From NCBI GenBank assembly GCA_027574665.1, contig CM050655.1, positions 5,890,001 through 5,954,000 of the forward strand: a stretch of 64,000 bases of DNA, in the 5' to 3' direction. Both the position numbers and the translations under genes were made by a program. Positions 13,301 through 24,130 of this stretch are shown in pieces (the stretch's first letter is position 1; the number at the start of each line of letters is the position of its first letter). This DNA comes from Rhynochetos jubatus. Lineage: Eukaryota > Chordata > Aves > Eurypygiformes > Rhynochetidae. A model generated the notes under the pieces. The model was not told where the DNA came from and searched no databases. It was given only the letters and a program-made list of their open reading frames with translations.

Positions 13301-14574
13301 AGGCGATCAGAACCATTACACCTGCCCTGGGTGTAGTGACGTCATGGTACATCTTGCACATCTGTAAGACTTTTGCTGGTTTTAAACTTAAAACGCACCC
13401 CTGACCCCAGTGTGATTTCCTCCACAGACCCGCAGAGCAACACCCGGAGCCACGCAGCTCCCAGTGCGCTACTCTGGGACGCCTTCATCCGCCTCTGTCC
13501 TCCTCAGCTCCTCCCGCAGCCATGACGTGGCCTTTCCGCTGTGCGGCCAGAACAGATGTGTACACCGAGCCTCACCAACGCGGTCAAACGGCCTTCCCAA
13601 ACTCGAAGGACGGAATCGAGATTCCTGTGCTCGTCCTCCCTTTGCAGGCGGGAAGCAGCGGGCGCCCTCTGGGACTCGGAGGTGCCGCTGCGTCATCGCT
13701 GCCGACCATCGCACACACACACAACGTTGCCTTCCCTTTACAGTGACAAACAGTTTGTCGGCCTGTCACAGCCCGAGTAAGCACCTAAGTCCGAGAAGGG
13801 AGCCCCAAACGTCCTTCCCTGTTGAGCACTATACACACACGCAGGAAGTGTCACCGGAGAGCATTCCTGCTCCGTGTGCTGTAAGACGGGTACGGCACAT
13901 GACCCACCGTGGGAGCTCACAGGTTAGCCTCAGGGAGGGTGAGCTTCTAATGTCTCTCCGATTTCACCATCTCAAGAACAAAAGCCCTTCCTTGACAGCC
14001 CTGCGGGGTTTATCTTTTCTGCCGGTGAGAGTCTGAACCACCAGCTTAAGCACTTGGTGCTTCTGCGGCTCATAATGCGAGGTGTGGACGTGGCCCAGAC
14101 CGTAGCCTAACCATCCAGAGGCACGTGCCGACATTTACCGCAAAGGCCTGGACCGTCGGCAATGGCCTGGGGAGCTCGGCACTACGGAAACATACTGGAA
14201 GAGCAGAGGACTATTTTTAAGTAAATCAGGACCGGTTTGTTGATGGATTGCTGACTGACACCACCTGGTTCTGCTGCCAATAATAGATTTTATGTTGTAG
14301 CTGCCCTTGGAGCATAGATTTGCCCTCCTCCCCTTCTTCCACGGTGCCTGCTGCAGATGGCGTGGCACCAACGATCAACACGTAATCGCAGCTGGTCTCT
14401 CTCCTTCCTCAGCCCCAGCAACGGGACGACATGTCCCCCAGGATGAGATACACACGCAGCAGGACTAGCACGTCTTTGTGAACCGTTCTGTCTCAGGCAC
14501 TGTAAAACCCCACGGGTCAGCGACCTAAACGGGCTCACGCAGGTGCGAAGAACACCATGCTTTGCAGATGAGGA

Positions 14575-14815
14575 CTAGGGGCTAGGGGCAGTGGCCATCA
14601 ACTGGTAAACAGAAGGTTCAACCTGAACATGAGGAAACCCTTCTTCCCTGTGGGGGTGGCAGAGCCCTGGGACAGGCTGCCCAGAGAGGGGGGAGTCTCC
14701 TTCCCTGGAGACTTTCCAAAGCTGTCTGGAATTGTTCCTGTGTGATCTGCTCTGGCAGGGGGGTTGGACTAGATGATCTCTGGAGGTCCCTTCCAACCCC
14801 TGACACTCTGTGAAT
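14575..14815 (+). mobile_element. CR1 LINE, 3' end fragment
   Basis: Recognised by the typical avian CR1 3' portion: AACCTGAACATGAGGAA, then a CTTCTTCCCTGTG segment, GGGACAGGCTGCCCAGAGAG, and near the end TTGGACTAGATGATCTCTGG and AGGTCCCTTCCAACCC. It is oriented plus, i.e. antisense to TET1. Only the last ~240 bp of the element is present, as usual for 5'-truncated CR1 insertions. It ends in CTGTGAATCAA rather than clean octamer repeats. Confidence 0.85.
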
Positions 14816-17139
14816 CAATTAACTCGGTGAATCTGTAATCCAACAAAACCCACGTTTCGTGGACTCCATCGGTAGCTACAAAGCTTTTATTCGTGCGCTG
14901 CTCGTTTACAGCCTTCGTACCCCCAGCGAGCGCGGCACCCTAACGCTGCGGCTGTAACGTACCTCAGCGCCCCTTAGGAGGATGCTGAAAGATGACGAGA
15001 AGCTCTGAGTGAAAACAGACGGATTATTTATTGACTTAAAGGGTCGTAAAAAAACTCAATTCATAGGCAGAAAGGACTTCTGTTTTTTTCAGATGAACAC
15101 GTTAGCTTCCACCTCTGTGGAGCTGCCAAGTGTTTTCATTCCACTACAGAGCAAACAGGGGATATTCGGTTTCATTTTTAGCTTTTTGCCCAAAAAGCAG
15201 CTCTGCTAGATTCAGGGCGTGGGTTTTGCTAGCCGGGAAAGATGGTCAGTGAATGAAATCTCCCCCGGTAATCCTCCATGGTTGCAAGTGAAGCTGTCCT
15301 ACGCTATCTCCTATCTACAGAAGACGTTTCCAGGACTTTTCCCCCACTGCTCACAAGAATGACAGCCTCGTCTGTTTTCAGTCACTTACAAGTAACGCGG
15401 CTGCTCATCCAGAGCTGGCAGCGTTCGCAAATACCATCTTACAGGGTAGTTATTTTAACCTTTCTGGTCTAGAGAAACTTCAGGTTTTATAAATGAAGTT
15501 TTTACCAGCGCCAAGGAGGAGCGGGATGACAAGGACGCTCCGTACAGACATTACGCTGTGAAGTGTGACTGCCATTTAAAAAGATCAAATAACCAAATAC
15601 AAGAGAAAAATCCTAAACCAAGGTATGGATGCTTGAGGTTCGTAAGGCGGTGCAAATCGTCTCGCTCTGTTCATACCCCAGTGTCAGAAAACGGCCCGTA
15701 CGGCAGCCGTCACCTCGGTCAGGTGTACCTCTTACAGACCAGTACGTCACGACCTTGATGTCAGGGACCTCCCGGCACCACTGCCAGTCACCTGCACGAA
15801 ACCCTGGGGTACGTTAAGCTAAGTGGGTAGCCAAAGCAGCGTCTGGAACCAGAGGGGAACGCAGGAGGTGACCAGACATGCTGGAATCACCTGCAGTAAT
15901 TCATTTTTGTGTTCCTACCACTGGTTTTCCTATTTTATTACTGGATTTGGTTGGAAGCTAAAATGAACAACCCGAGTTTTGACCTAGACTGAAGAAAGCC
16001 CGGCATGTCCTATCACCCTCTCTGCAAAACACCACAACCCTGTGCTTCAGGCTCCCAGCAGGTACCACTGTCACTACAGCCAGTAAGCTCGGGGTGCCCT
16101 GCGAGTCACACCCCCGTCGTCTCGCTGTGGAGGCTCCATCTAGACCGGCAGGTAACTGATCTCTGACTCACCTTCCGACTGCCCCAGTTCAAGCATGTGA
16201 ATTGCATGTTAGTGCTCGCAACTATTTCCTACTCACACAGGAGTTTGTTGCAGGTATTATGAAAATGCAGAGATATCAAGCCTAAATAGAGAGAGGATCA
16301 GGTATGCAAGAGTCATTTGTGTGAGCGAGCTACCAGATGAAAATCCGATGCCAGGGCATAGTTTTCAGCAGTTATAATGATGTGATAACGCTCTGATGGA
16401 CTTACACAGAGTGGCAGAACTGGATGGAAAGGCCATTTCTGGTTCTGGCCTCCACAGTGAGATACCTTACGCAGGCCACAACTTTCCATGCTGCTTCAGA
16501 TTCGGAGTTACTTGCAAACACACCACGTACAATCCCCAGAAAGAAAACATCAACACTAAGGAGCATAACCTGAAGCTGAAATATTGTCAGGTGATTGCAG
16601 ACAGATACACGTTCCTAGAACTAGAAATAGTTTCAATAAATTCCTCCAGAAAAGAGGAAAAAGGGCTAGTTGTCCCTCCAGCCCCTTGAAAGGACTGTAC
16701 TTACACATGGGCTTACTCACAGCATCTTCCTAGCATTTTGCAAAGTACGCTTCCAGCTTTTTCCTATAAAATATCTGCATAAGAGTGACATTCAGTGCTA
16801 GGAAAAAGTTTTAATCTGTTCAGGACTGGCATTCCTGGGGAATTCCAAGACCTGCTTCCACACTTTAAAGCCACGGACATTTGCCCAAGACGCACGCGCA
16901 CAGTTCATATTAGGAAATTGTTCCGGTCGTTTCATTGCTGTTACATACAAATGCCAGATGTTACGTATACGTGTAAGTGCATCGTTTTATTCAATCACAG
17001 CAACCGAATAATTCAAATTTTGTTTCAAAATTTAAAGACCGTTTCTAAGCAGGCAGAGATTGTAGATGGATTTCTTTTTTCCAGATACGTATCCTTTGAT
17101 AGAGACGCTAGTTTTGAACGTTACCTCCACTGAAGGGCA

Positions 17140-17553
17140 AGAAGCTGAGAGAAGGCTGCGAGAGTTGGGCTTGATCAGCCTGGAGAAGAGAAGGCTCCGC
17201 AGAGACCTTACTGCAGCCTTCCAGTGCCTGGGGGGGCTACAAGGAAGCTGGGGCTGACTTTTTACAAGGGCCTGTAGTGACAGGAGAAGGGGTAATGGGT
17301 TTAGATTGAAAGTGGGGAGACTGAGATTGGATATCAGGAAGAAATTCTTCCTGGAGAGGGTGGGGAGCACTGGGACAGGTTGCCCAGAGAAGCTGTGGGT
17401 GCCCCATCCCTGGAAGTGTCCAAGGCCAGGCTGGATGAGGCTTGGAGCAACCTGGGCTAGTGGAGGGTGTCCCTGCCCATGGCAGGGGATTGGAACTAGA
17501 TGAGCTTTAAGGTCCCTTCTGACCCAAACCATTCTGTGATTCTATGATTCTAA
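17140..17553 (+). mobile_element. CR1 LINE, 3' end with octamer-type tail
   Basis: A CR1 fragment of about 410 bp on the plus strand (antisense to TET1). It carries GATCAGCCTGGAGAAGAGAA, a GACCTTACTGCAGCCTTCCA segment, ATCAGGAAGAAATTCTTCCT, AGGTTGCCCAGAGAAG, and the terminal ATTCTGTGATTCTATGATTC repeats that mark the CR1 3' end. It is better preserved than the copies at 31 and 45 kb, so probably a younger insertion. The element starts close to 17130, but its exact 5' truncation point is uncertain. Confidence 0.92.
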
Positions 17554-18134
17554 GCCATCCTAGCTACTTTGAGCAATACAGTGCTCTAACTACTTAAAAA
17601 AACCCAGGATATCGGTTTTATTTTATCCTCCTTCTTTTGAGATTGTCTCCCTTCACAACTCTGGTCTCAGCTGGGAACACAGAGCCTGCTAAGTGCACAG
17701 TGCAAGAAAAAGCATATTTGATGAGAACTGAGCCAGGGGAGGATAATTAAGAGAGTTTGGTTTAGCTCTTCCTCTACAGAAGCGCATTAACTAACTCCTC
17801 AGTTAGTTAATTAACTGCCTTTGAACACCCAACCTCTACTCTCAACAGCTTCTCTGTCCCACGGCCACTCCTCTCCAAGAGGCCTGGGTGTCTTAGAAGA
17901 ATTGTTTCCTAGGAAGGATCACTCCCACTCCTTTCCTGATCTGTTCTGGAATAAGATGAACTTATGCCCTCTGTAGACCAGTAATAGAGGCAAACAATAT
18001 GGGAATTTCTGAATAGGAACATGGGGTTAACTTCATAATACCTTAAAAACCTTCACACGAATGTGCCCGCTCAACGAAGCAGCATTTTGAACACACAGCA
18101 ATGACAACAGTAAAAGGTCCAAATGGGTACGTAC

Positions 18135-18272
18135 CACAGTGCTGCCATTGTGCATGTTGTGTGTGTCCTTGTGGGCATGGGCACAGAAGTCTATGCAGGC
18201 TGTGACACCCGAGAAAGGCCTACCGTCCTTGGAGCCGAGCCGACAGTCCGGGCCCATGTGTTCGTTTTCCAC
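18135..18272 (-). CDS. TET1: TET1 exon 10: iron-binding HxD motif
   Basis: Encodes residues 1718-1763 (138 bp, phase 0 to 0). The acceptor is TTACTTCTAG before 18272 and the donor GTACGT after 18135. It contains [18 protein letters not shown] and, after FCAHA, the segment [14 protein letters not shown]1751 and D1753 form the HxD pair that holds the catalytic Fe(II) with H2136 of exon 12, and N1756 matches the asparagine that contacts the modified base in TET2. Mammalian TETs have H-R-D here; the middle residue is Lys in this bird, a conservative change at a non-ligand position. The exon is a multiple of three, so skipping it would keep the frame but destroy activity. Confidence 0.97.
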
Positions 18273-18674
18273 CTAGAAGTAAAGTAAACTACAGGTACTT
18301 GGGACTGAAAGTGAGCGACTCGGAACCCCATGAGCCACGACTGCACTTGTGATGGAACAAATGCAGCCAGTAACATGATCACGTAACTTGCTATGAACCA
18401 TGCAACACATAGGACTGGATGTCAACGAGGTAATCAGCTCAGCCAGAGTCAAAATGCCTTTAAATAACACAAACGTTTTATTTACGGTAGTACCTGTGAG
18501 CCTTTTACATGTGCACAGCTCAGGGCTTAACTTACCCTTCAGCTGAAATTACGAAAGGTGCAGTATTTTAAGCCTGACCAAATAAAGCAGGCACTGCAGG
18601 CAAGCCATGGGATTCACCAACTGCACCTGCCTGCTCGGAACTACGGCTACACTCGCTGGAAGTCACAGACCTAC
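18273..18674 (-). other. TET1: TET1 intron 9
   Basis: Short intron of about 400 bp with donor GTAGGT and acceptor TTCTAG. Nothing else was recognised in it. Confidence 0.85.
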
Positions 18675-18764
18675 CTGGTTCTGGAAGGCTTCAGGAGCAA
18701 GCTTTTTATAGACCGGAGCCACATCAGTAGCTAAAGTTTGCAAATTGTTTTCAAGGAGCTCCTC
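18675..18764 (-). CDS. TET1: TET1 exon 9: end of the cysteine-rich region
   Basis: Encodes residues 1688-1717 (90 bp, phase 0 to 0). The acceptor is TTTCTCTGCAG before 18764 and the donor GTAGGT after 18675. The peptide begins [20 protein letters not shown] and ends APEAFQNQ. It matches the family segment (LEDNLQSLAT... APxAYQNQ in mammals) that links the cysteine-rich domain to the first strands of the beta-helix. It has no cysteine. The short length and split frame keep it from appearing as a clear open frame, so placement rests on similarity plus the splice sites. Confidence 0.95.
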
Positions 18765-21602
18765 CTGCAGAGAAAGGCAACGTTTAGCGTGCTGTAATCT
18801 GCTTCAAGAGCCCAATCCAGTGTAGAGATGCCTGACAAGTCAGCCCCTGCCTTAGGTTTTATTACCCTGGCTTCTGCTCTGCTGCCCTTTGTCACCAGCC
18901 ACAGAGAAGCCTTCTGCATGACTGACATAGCAAAATTGTTCACTACAGGCCAACCAAATCACAACACAGGATATCTGCTGGGGCAAAGAAACACAGCACA
19001 CAAGGAACCGGCTTCTGCGTCATTTCTCCCTTCCAACAGAGAGGCAGGCAAGGAATGAGCTATGTTCCACTCAAAATAACAACACCTAGCAGAGGAAAAT
19101 TATACCCTGGGTCTTCTGTCTGTGCTTTGCTTACAGGGCCTTAGTTTATGCCCATCAGCCCTGCTGAAAGACTCCTAGGTTTCCGCCTTCTTTTAGTGGT
19201 GTCAGTAACTCCCGGTACCGTTTAACATTGATTTCAGCTCTTGGGGGAAGACGTGTTTCTAGCATGGCAACAGAACTCCTATCGGGAACACCGGATAAAT
19301 ATTTTGTCCTTTGGGGGTGTACGGCTCAGGACTTTATGGAAGTGTCTACTACATCAGGAGATGTAATATTCCCTTCCTTGGGGTAAGCCATACAAACATG
19401 GAACTGGCAAGGTGGGGAGCATTTAAGCTCTTATTCAGAGAAACAGTCGCTAAATTATTCTCCTGAATTTTTGTTTTTCCAGGAAAACCACCAACCACCT
19501 GGGGAAGAGAAGGGTGGTGACATACTCCCTATTCTGCCCTGCACCATGCCGGGCTTTAAGACAACCGCAGCTTCAGTTTTGCATATTGTGTAGCGGTAAA
19601 AAATAACAGCTTATTTTATTTTGTTTAAAAATCCCCACACCAACCTCTTATCCCCATATTCCGTAACCACCAACACGTATAAACATACAAGGAGACTTTC
19701 ACATTGTTCACATTACAAAACGATACAGCCAGTTTATCGACTGCTTCCATACGTTTTTCTGAACTGCATTGGGCAACGCATCCGTAATGATCTCTCCTGC
19801 GCACTATTCTTACCTAGGTGCATTACACCCTTAACCTCATCTCACTCCATCCAGTGCCTCAAATGATCCAAATCTTTCTGGACTTCGAACTATCTTCTTC
19901 TTAATTTGCTATACCTCCTAGCTTTATGCCATCTGCAAAATCAGCAATATCCAATGTTTAGCTATGAGAAGTACCTGCTAGAAAAATTAATGACAAAAAC
20001 CAAAGGAAGAGAAAAATTATTTACCGGTAACTTCCCTTCTTTGAGATGCATGGACAACCTGCCCGCCCGCTGCGAATGCCCCAGCACCACTCGCCTACAG
20101 CTGGAAGCTTTTCCACAGCGGTGGGCTGAGGGTGCGGCTGCTGCCCCCCCAGGCACACCCTGTTATGGAGCGCCTGTGCGCTGTGCAGCCCATCCCCTCC
20201 CAGCTGCAGAATCCAAAGAGGCTTTGAAACAACCTCCATGGGAACGGAGGAATAAGGGAACGCACTTCTAGATCACGCATCTAGAAGATGGCCTGGTTAA
20301 GTCATCCTCTCCTCTAGGTAACTGCTTTCACACTGCGGCAGAGGGCATCGGCTGCCAAAACTCTGCAGGTTGCTGGCCAAGGAACAGGCCATGCCAGCCA
20401 CTCCCGGGAGCGGGTGTCGCTTTGAGGTGCTGCTGTGGATGCTGCTGAGCTTGACTAAGCACCCAGGGGAGCTCAGGGCCGCTGTTTCACAGACTCAGAG
20501 GGAGTGACGCCACCAACAGAGCTTGCGGTCCCACAGAGCGTACTCTGATCAGATGGACCTATCTGAGCTCTCTCGTAAGAGATGTGGCACAGCCTCGTAT
20601 CTCACCAGACGGCCCGTATGAAGGTGGCCGCCTTCAGTGATTCCCCAGCTAACGTTATAAAAACCATTAGAATCCTACGGAGAAAACACATGCACAGAAT
20701 GCTCCGTGCGCAGTGTTACACAGGGGAGAGCTAAAAGCATGGGATCACAGAGAATGAAAAAGGACAGAGGAGAAGGAATGGGATTCCTAAGCTGAAAAAA
20801 TGCCCACTAAATGTGTTTTTCCATAAACTGAAAATTTATAAAACAAATTCCCTCTTGAGACAAGCCGGGCTATTTTCAGCTGGCACTGCCTCAGCCACGC
20901 ATTCCGTGTGCGTGCTCTGTTCTGCTGAGGCAGAGCTTCCCCCCATCAAGCGCTGCCAAAGTCTGTGAATACCATCAGTGCGAGCGGACAGCGCAACTTG
21001 GAGGAGACGGAGGGGTTTGCAGTCATCTGCACAAAAGGCGCCTCATCAACTCTTTCAAGAAAAATTAGACTTGGGAGGAATATTCAGCTCCAGTCAATCA
21101 ACTGACATCTCTCTCTCCCAAGAAACAATTAATGTTTCGCAGCGTGTGCACTAAAAATGCCAGGACACCTCTCCTACTGCCTGGACTCCAACCCGTGAGG
21201 TTCTTTCCTGAAGCTGCCAGCAGTGAAGTTCCGGGCCTTTTCTAGAGGTTTGTTACTTCATATAACGCATCACCCCATTTTCTGTGCCATCTCGGCCTGA
21301 CGCCGTCACTAACATAGGCAACAGTTACGCTATCACTTCACTGCATCACATCCATTCCTTCAAGCGCGTTTCAAAACCACGCTGCCCATGGAACGCCGCA
21401 GGCAGCAGACGGCAGGCCAGGCCGTCGGGAAAAATGATAACCACTACAGTTACGAAACACGCCGTTGGGTGCTGTGTGAGAAGCTATGCACACGTGTGAG
21501 AGAGAAGGGGTGGATATCCATGGGTTCCATTTCTAGTTCTGAAAATCACTGCAATAACAACAACAAACTAAACAGTAACAGAAATAAAATCAATCATCTT
21601 AC
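18765..21602 (-). other. TET1: TET1 intron 8
   Basis: About 2.8 kb, donor GTAAGA and acceptor CTCTGCAG. CpG density is low from about 17.5 to 20 kb and rises again beyond about 20.5 kb. No repeat family or gene was recognised. Confidence 0.8.
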
Positions 21603-21753
21603 CTGTTTAGGGTCATCGGTGAGAAGCCTAAATTTTCTGGGGTTTTTGCTCCTGGCAAATTTACAGCCATTGAAATACATACTCCATGAACAGCCAAACG
21701 AGAAGGACGCTCCACAAGTTTCCGGATCAAGTCCTTGACACGCGCAAGTACGA
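21603..21753 (-). CDS. TET1: TET1 exon 8: cysteine-rich domain, second part
   Basis: Encodes the last base of codon 1637 and residues 1638-1687 (151 bp, phase 2 to 0). The acceptor is TTTCCCAG before 21753 and the donor GTAAGATG after 21603. The peptide starts [20 protein letters not shown] and continues [18 protein letters not shown]. It has six cysteines in the CxC...C...C...C pattern that supplies zinc ligands in TET enzymes and packs the cysteine-rich domain against the beta-helix and DNA. The first base joins GA of exon 7 to give Asp, where mammals have Asn. The C-terminal end ([10 protein letters not shown]) is diverged. Confidence 0.96.
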
Positions 21754-22317
21754 CTGGGAAAGGAAATACAGACACGTCAAGTCAGCTGACAGCACAGCTC
21801 TTGGGTTTTTTAAGTCGAGGCTGTTTGCTGTTTCTTTTAGAAGACACAGCGTAACAGCACAGGAATTTGTAAAACACTCGGTTTATCCAGGTATTTTCTG
21901 TTAAGGAAATATTTAAGTGTACAGGACTGACGTTTTTTCCCCCGTCTCAACTCCCCAAAGTCCCACCTCTGGGAAATACACAGCACTCAGCTATAGCCAT
22001 ATAAATATTCCCGTGCTGCTTGATTTTGACTCCTCCAGTTGGATACCATTTTTATCCAAGAAAATACCACTCCTACGAAAGGTTACCCCTAAACCCAATA
22101 ATCAATTTGTTACGTGCGGCAATACCGTTAGCCCCAGACTCATCCAACTTCCTTCTGCCTGAACGGAGTTTTATACTGAAAGGACACCTAGTGGTTTGTA
22201 GTTTTACAGGAGCTTCTGTGTATTTATTTTATTAGCCTTACTACAGAACCCTCAAGTCACTTATCGCAGAATGTTCAAAAGGCAACACAACAACCATTTG
22301 CTGCTGAAGTCACTTAC
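21754..22317 (-). other. TET1: TET1 intron 7
   Basis: About 560 bp, donor GTAAGTG and acceptor TTTCCCAG. Nothing else was recognised. Confidence 0.85.
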
Positions 22318-22526
22318 TCTTCATTTAGCGCACACCTACGGCTCGTGGGACAGCCGTACTTTCTGAGACTCTGCGTCAGCTCTTTGTACAGCGTGTCAGC
22401 CAGGAGGTGTGGGATCCCTTCCCAGGCCAGTATGAGAATCACGATGACGGCGGTTTGGCAGTGGTGTCCTGCGCGCTGACGTACCAAGCACAGCAACTTC
22501 TCCTCGTCGCTACTTCTTCGTATCAC
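22318..22526 (-). CDS. TET1: TET1 exon 7: cysteine-rich domain, first part
   Basis: Encodes residues 1568-1636 and two bases of codon 1637 (209 bp, phase 0 to 2). The acceptor is GTTCTTCCAG before 22526 and the donor GTAAGTG after 22318. It begins [20 protein letters not shown] and continues [19 protein letters not shown], ending RRCALNE. The RRSSDEEK and CLVRQRxGHHC motifs are diagnostic of the TET family; the Cys and His residues belong to the zinc sites of the catalytic module. Human TET1 has [12 protein letters not shown] at the start. There is no sign of disruption. Confidence 0.97.
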
Positions 22527-23984
22527 CTGGAAGAACCATTTTGTTTATCCTCTGGTAAGCGTGGGAAACACGTAATGCGTTACTCTGGGACACGCAAAGC
22601 CTGGAAGATGGAAATGCTGCTGCCCGGAGAGCGTCCGTCAGCAAGCAGGACTGACAGCATCACACGCTGGTGTCTGCTGTTGGACGTGATTGTGTGCTGC
22701 CTATTTACCTACAGAAGAAACCGCAGCACGTTTGACAGGAGCAGGGGTGTTGTAGGTGTTCTACAGAAACAATAGAGAAGATGCATTAAGAGGAAAGTAA
22801 CGATCCCAAGACAACAGACGGACTGAGAACCCAACAGTTACCTTGACGGCAATAGAGAAAACACGCCGCCGAACCTGGAACGCAGGCGCGTGAAAGCCCA
22901 TCGCAAGCGCACGGGGATGCAGGTGTTGGCCGGTTACCGCAGTTACCTATCAGCACGTAATACGGTTCCCACCTTGCAAAGTAAGGTGAGAAGAAAGCGA
23001 TGAAAATAAACTGTGTTCTTAGGGAAGGAAGCCATGAGATTTTTCAGAACATATCCCCAGACGACCTACGTCGACATTCTTAGCGGAGTGCTGAAGTTCT
23101 TTACTAAACTGTTCGATAGGCAAAGCAATCTTTGCCAACTCTATCCCTGAACCACAAAGACTCCAACACAGGTGTCAAGACCTCGGCGTTGAGGTTCAAG
23201 CATAGTAGGCTTGGACCTCTCTCAGGCATGAGGCTAAATCCTCTCCCTTCGCTCTGTTGTACACAGGATGGGGACCAGGAAGCCTCTCACCCCTGCGGCG
23301 AGCTGCTGGCGAGCCCCTGCATTGCAGATACTCCCTGCCAGCCCCGTAACTGGCACAGGACAAGCCGTTTGTCACCCTGGCTTTCCACCCAACACCCCCC
23401 CTCCGTCAGCAGAACTCCCACAGACGTGTTACTAGCCATGGACTACAAAAGCAGGAAGGCAATGGAGCTTCACTTACTCTTTGGCTATCCCCAAATATCT
23501 GAGTTTTCAGGCAGATTCCCTATGGGAGTGTTGTCACAGCTGCTTAGTCACCAGATGTGCAGCTGTCGTTATAGATGCCCCCTAGCCTGATCAGCTGTGA
23601 ATATCTAAATTACCTGAACTCACTAAAAGCTGGCACCAAAGCACGCCTGCAATTGATCTGCAGCTGAAAAGGCTTTCAAGAGATGAGCAGTTTCAGAAGC
23701 AACCTGTGCAGGCTGAGCAGGAAGAAGCAAGCAGAAGGTTAATTTGTGTGAAGAGACAAAGTATCAGCCTTCCAAGTTACCCATACAGCCTTTCTGTCAG
23801 CCTTCAGCTTAATGGGAAAACAGCAAATGCATCAAGGATGCCATTTGCATAAGGAAAGCCAGTACCTCTTAGCTTCTCCGTACAAGAACAGGTTGCCCTT
23901 TCTGAGTTCTCACATAGTTCTAAACTGGAAACACACAGTCCAGGAACAGTGACCAGCAGACAGAAGAAAATTTGTAGTTTCTGT

Positions 23985-24130
23985 TAAACTGAGACCACGC
24001 TCCCCTGGAGTTAAACAGGCGGGAGGACCCCACACTGGACCAGGGGGATGCCCGAAGGAGGCTGCGATCCCATGGACAGCCTGCACTGGAGCAGGCTCCT
24101 GGCAGGAGCTGTGGTCCCGTGGAGAGAGGG
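23985..24130 (+). mobile_element. Fragment of an avian retroviral (ERVL-like) LTR
   Basis: The alternating phrases CTGGACCAGGG, GATCCCATGGACAGCC, CACTGGAGCAGGCTCCTGGC and GTGGTCCCGTGGAGAGAGGG resemble the internal short-period repeats of a long avian LTR family (variants of 'cccgtgg...cacgctggagcagg'), from memory. Orientation is plus, opposite to TET1. No LTR ends or target duplications are visible, so this is a fragment. The family assignment is tentative. Confidence 0.45.

Larger units (their letters stand above)
10378..18134 (-). other. TET1: TET1 intron 10
   Basis: About 7.8 kb. The donor after exon 10 is GTACGT and the acceptor is CTCGCCAG. It holds two CR1 LINE 3' ends (14575-14815 and 17140-17553), listed separately. 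CpG remains frequent up to about 16 kb and then falls. A short AT-rich direct repeat (CCATTAAGAA-like units) lies at 13017-13064. No other gene was recognised, and open frames such as 13464-14036 on plus have no domain support. Confidence 0.8.

Noticed and set aside
13464-14036. 190-codon plus-strand frame in intron 10
   Set aside because: Low-complexity Ser/Pro/Arg product, several overlapping frames of similar length, no recognisable family.
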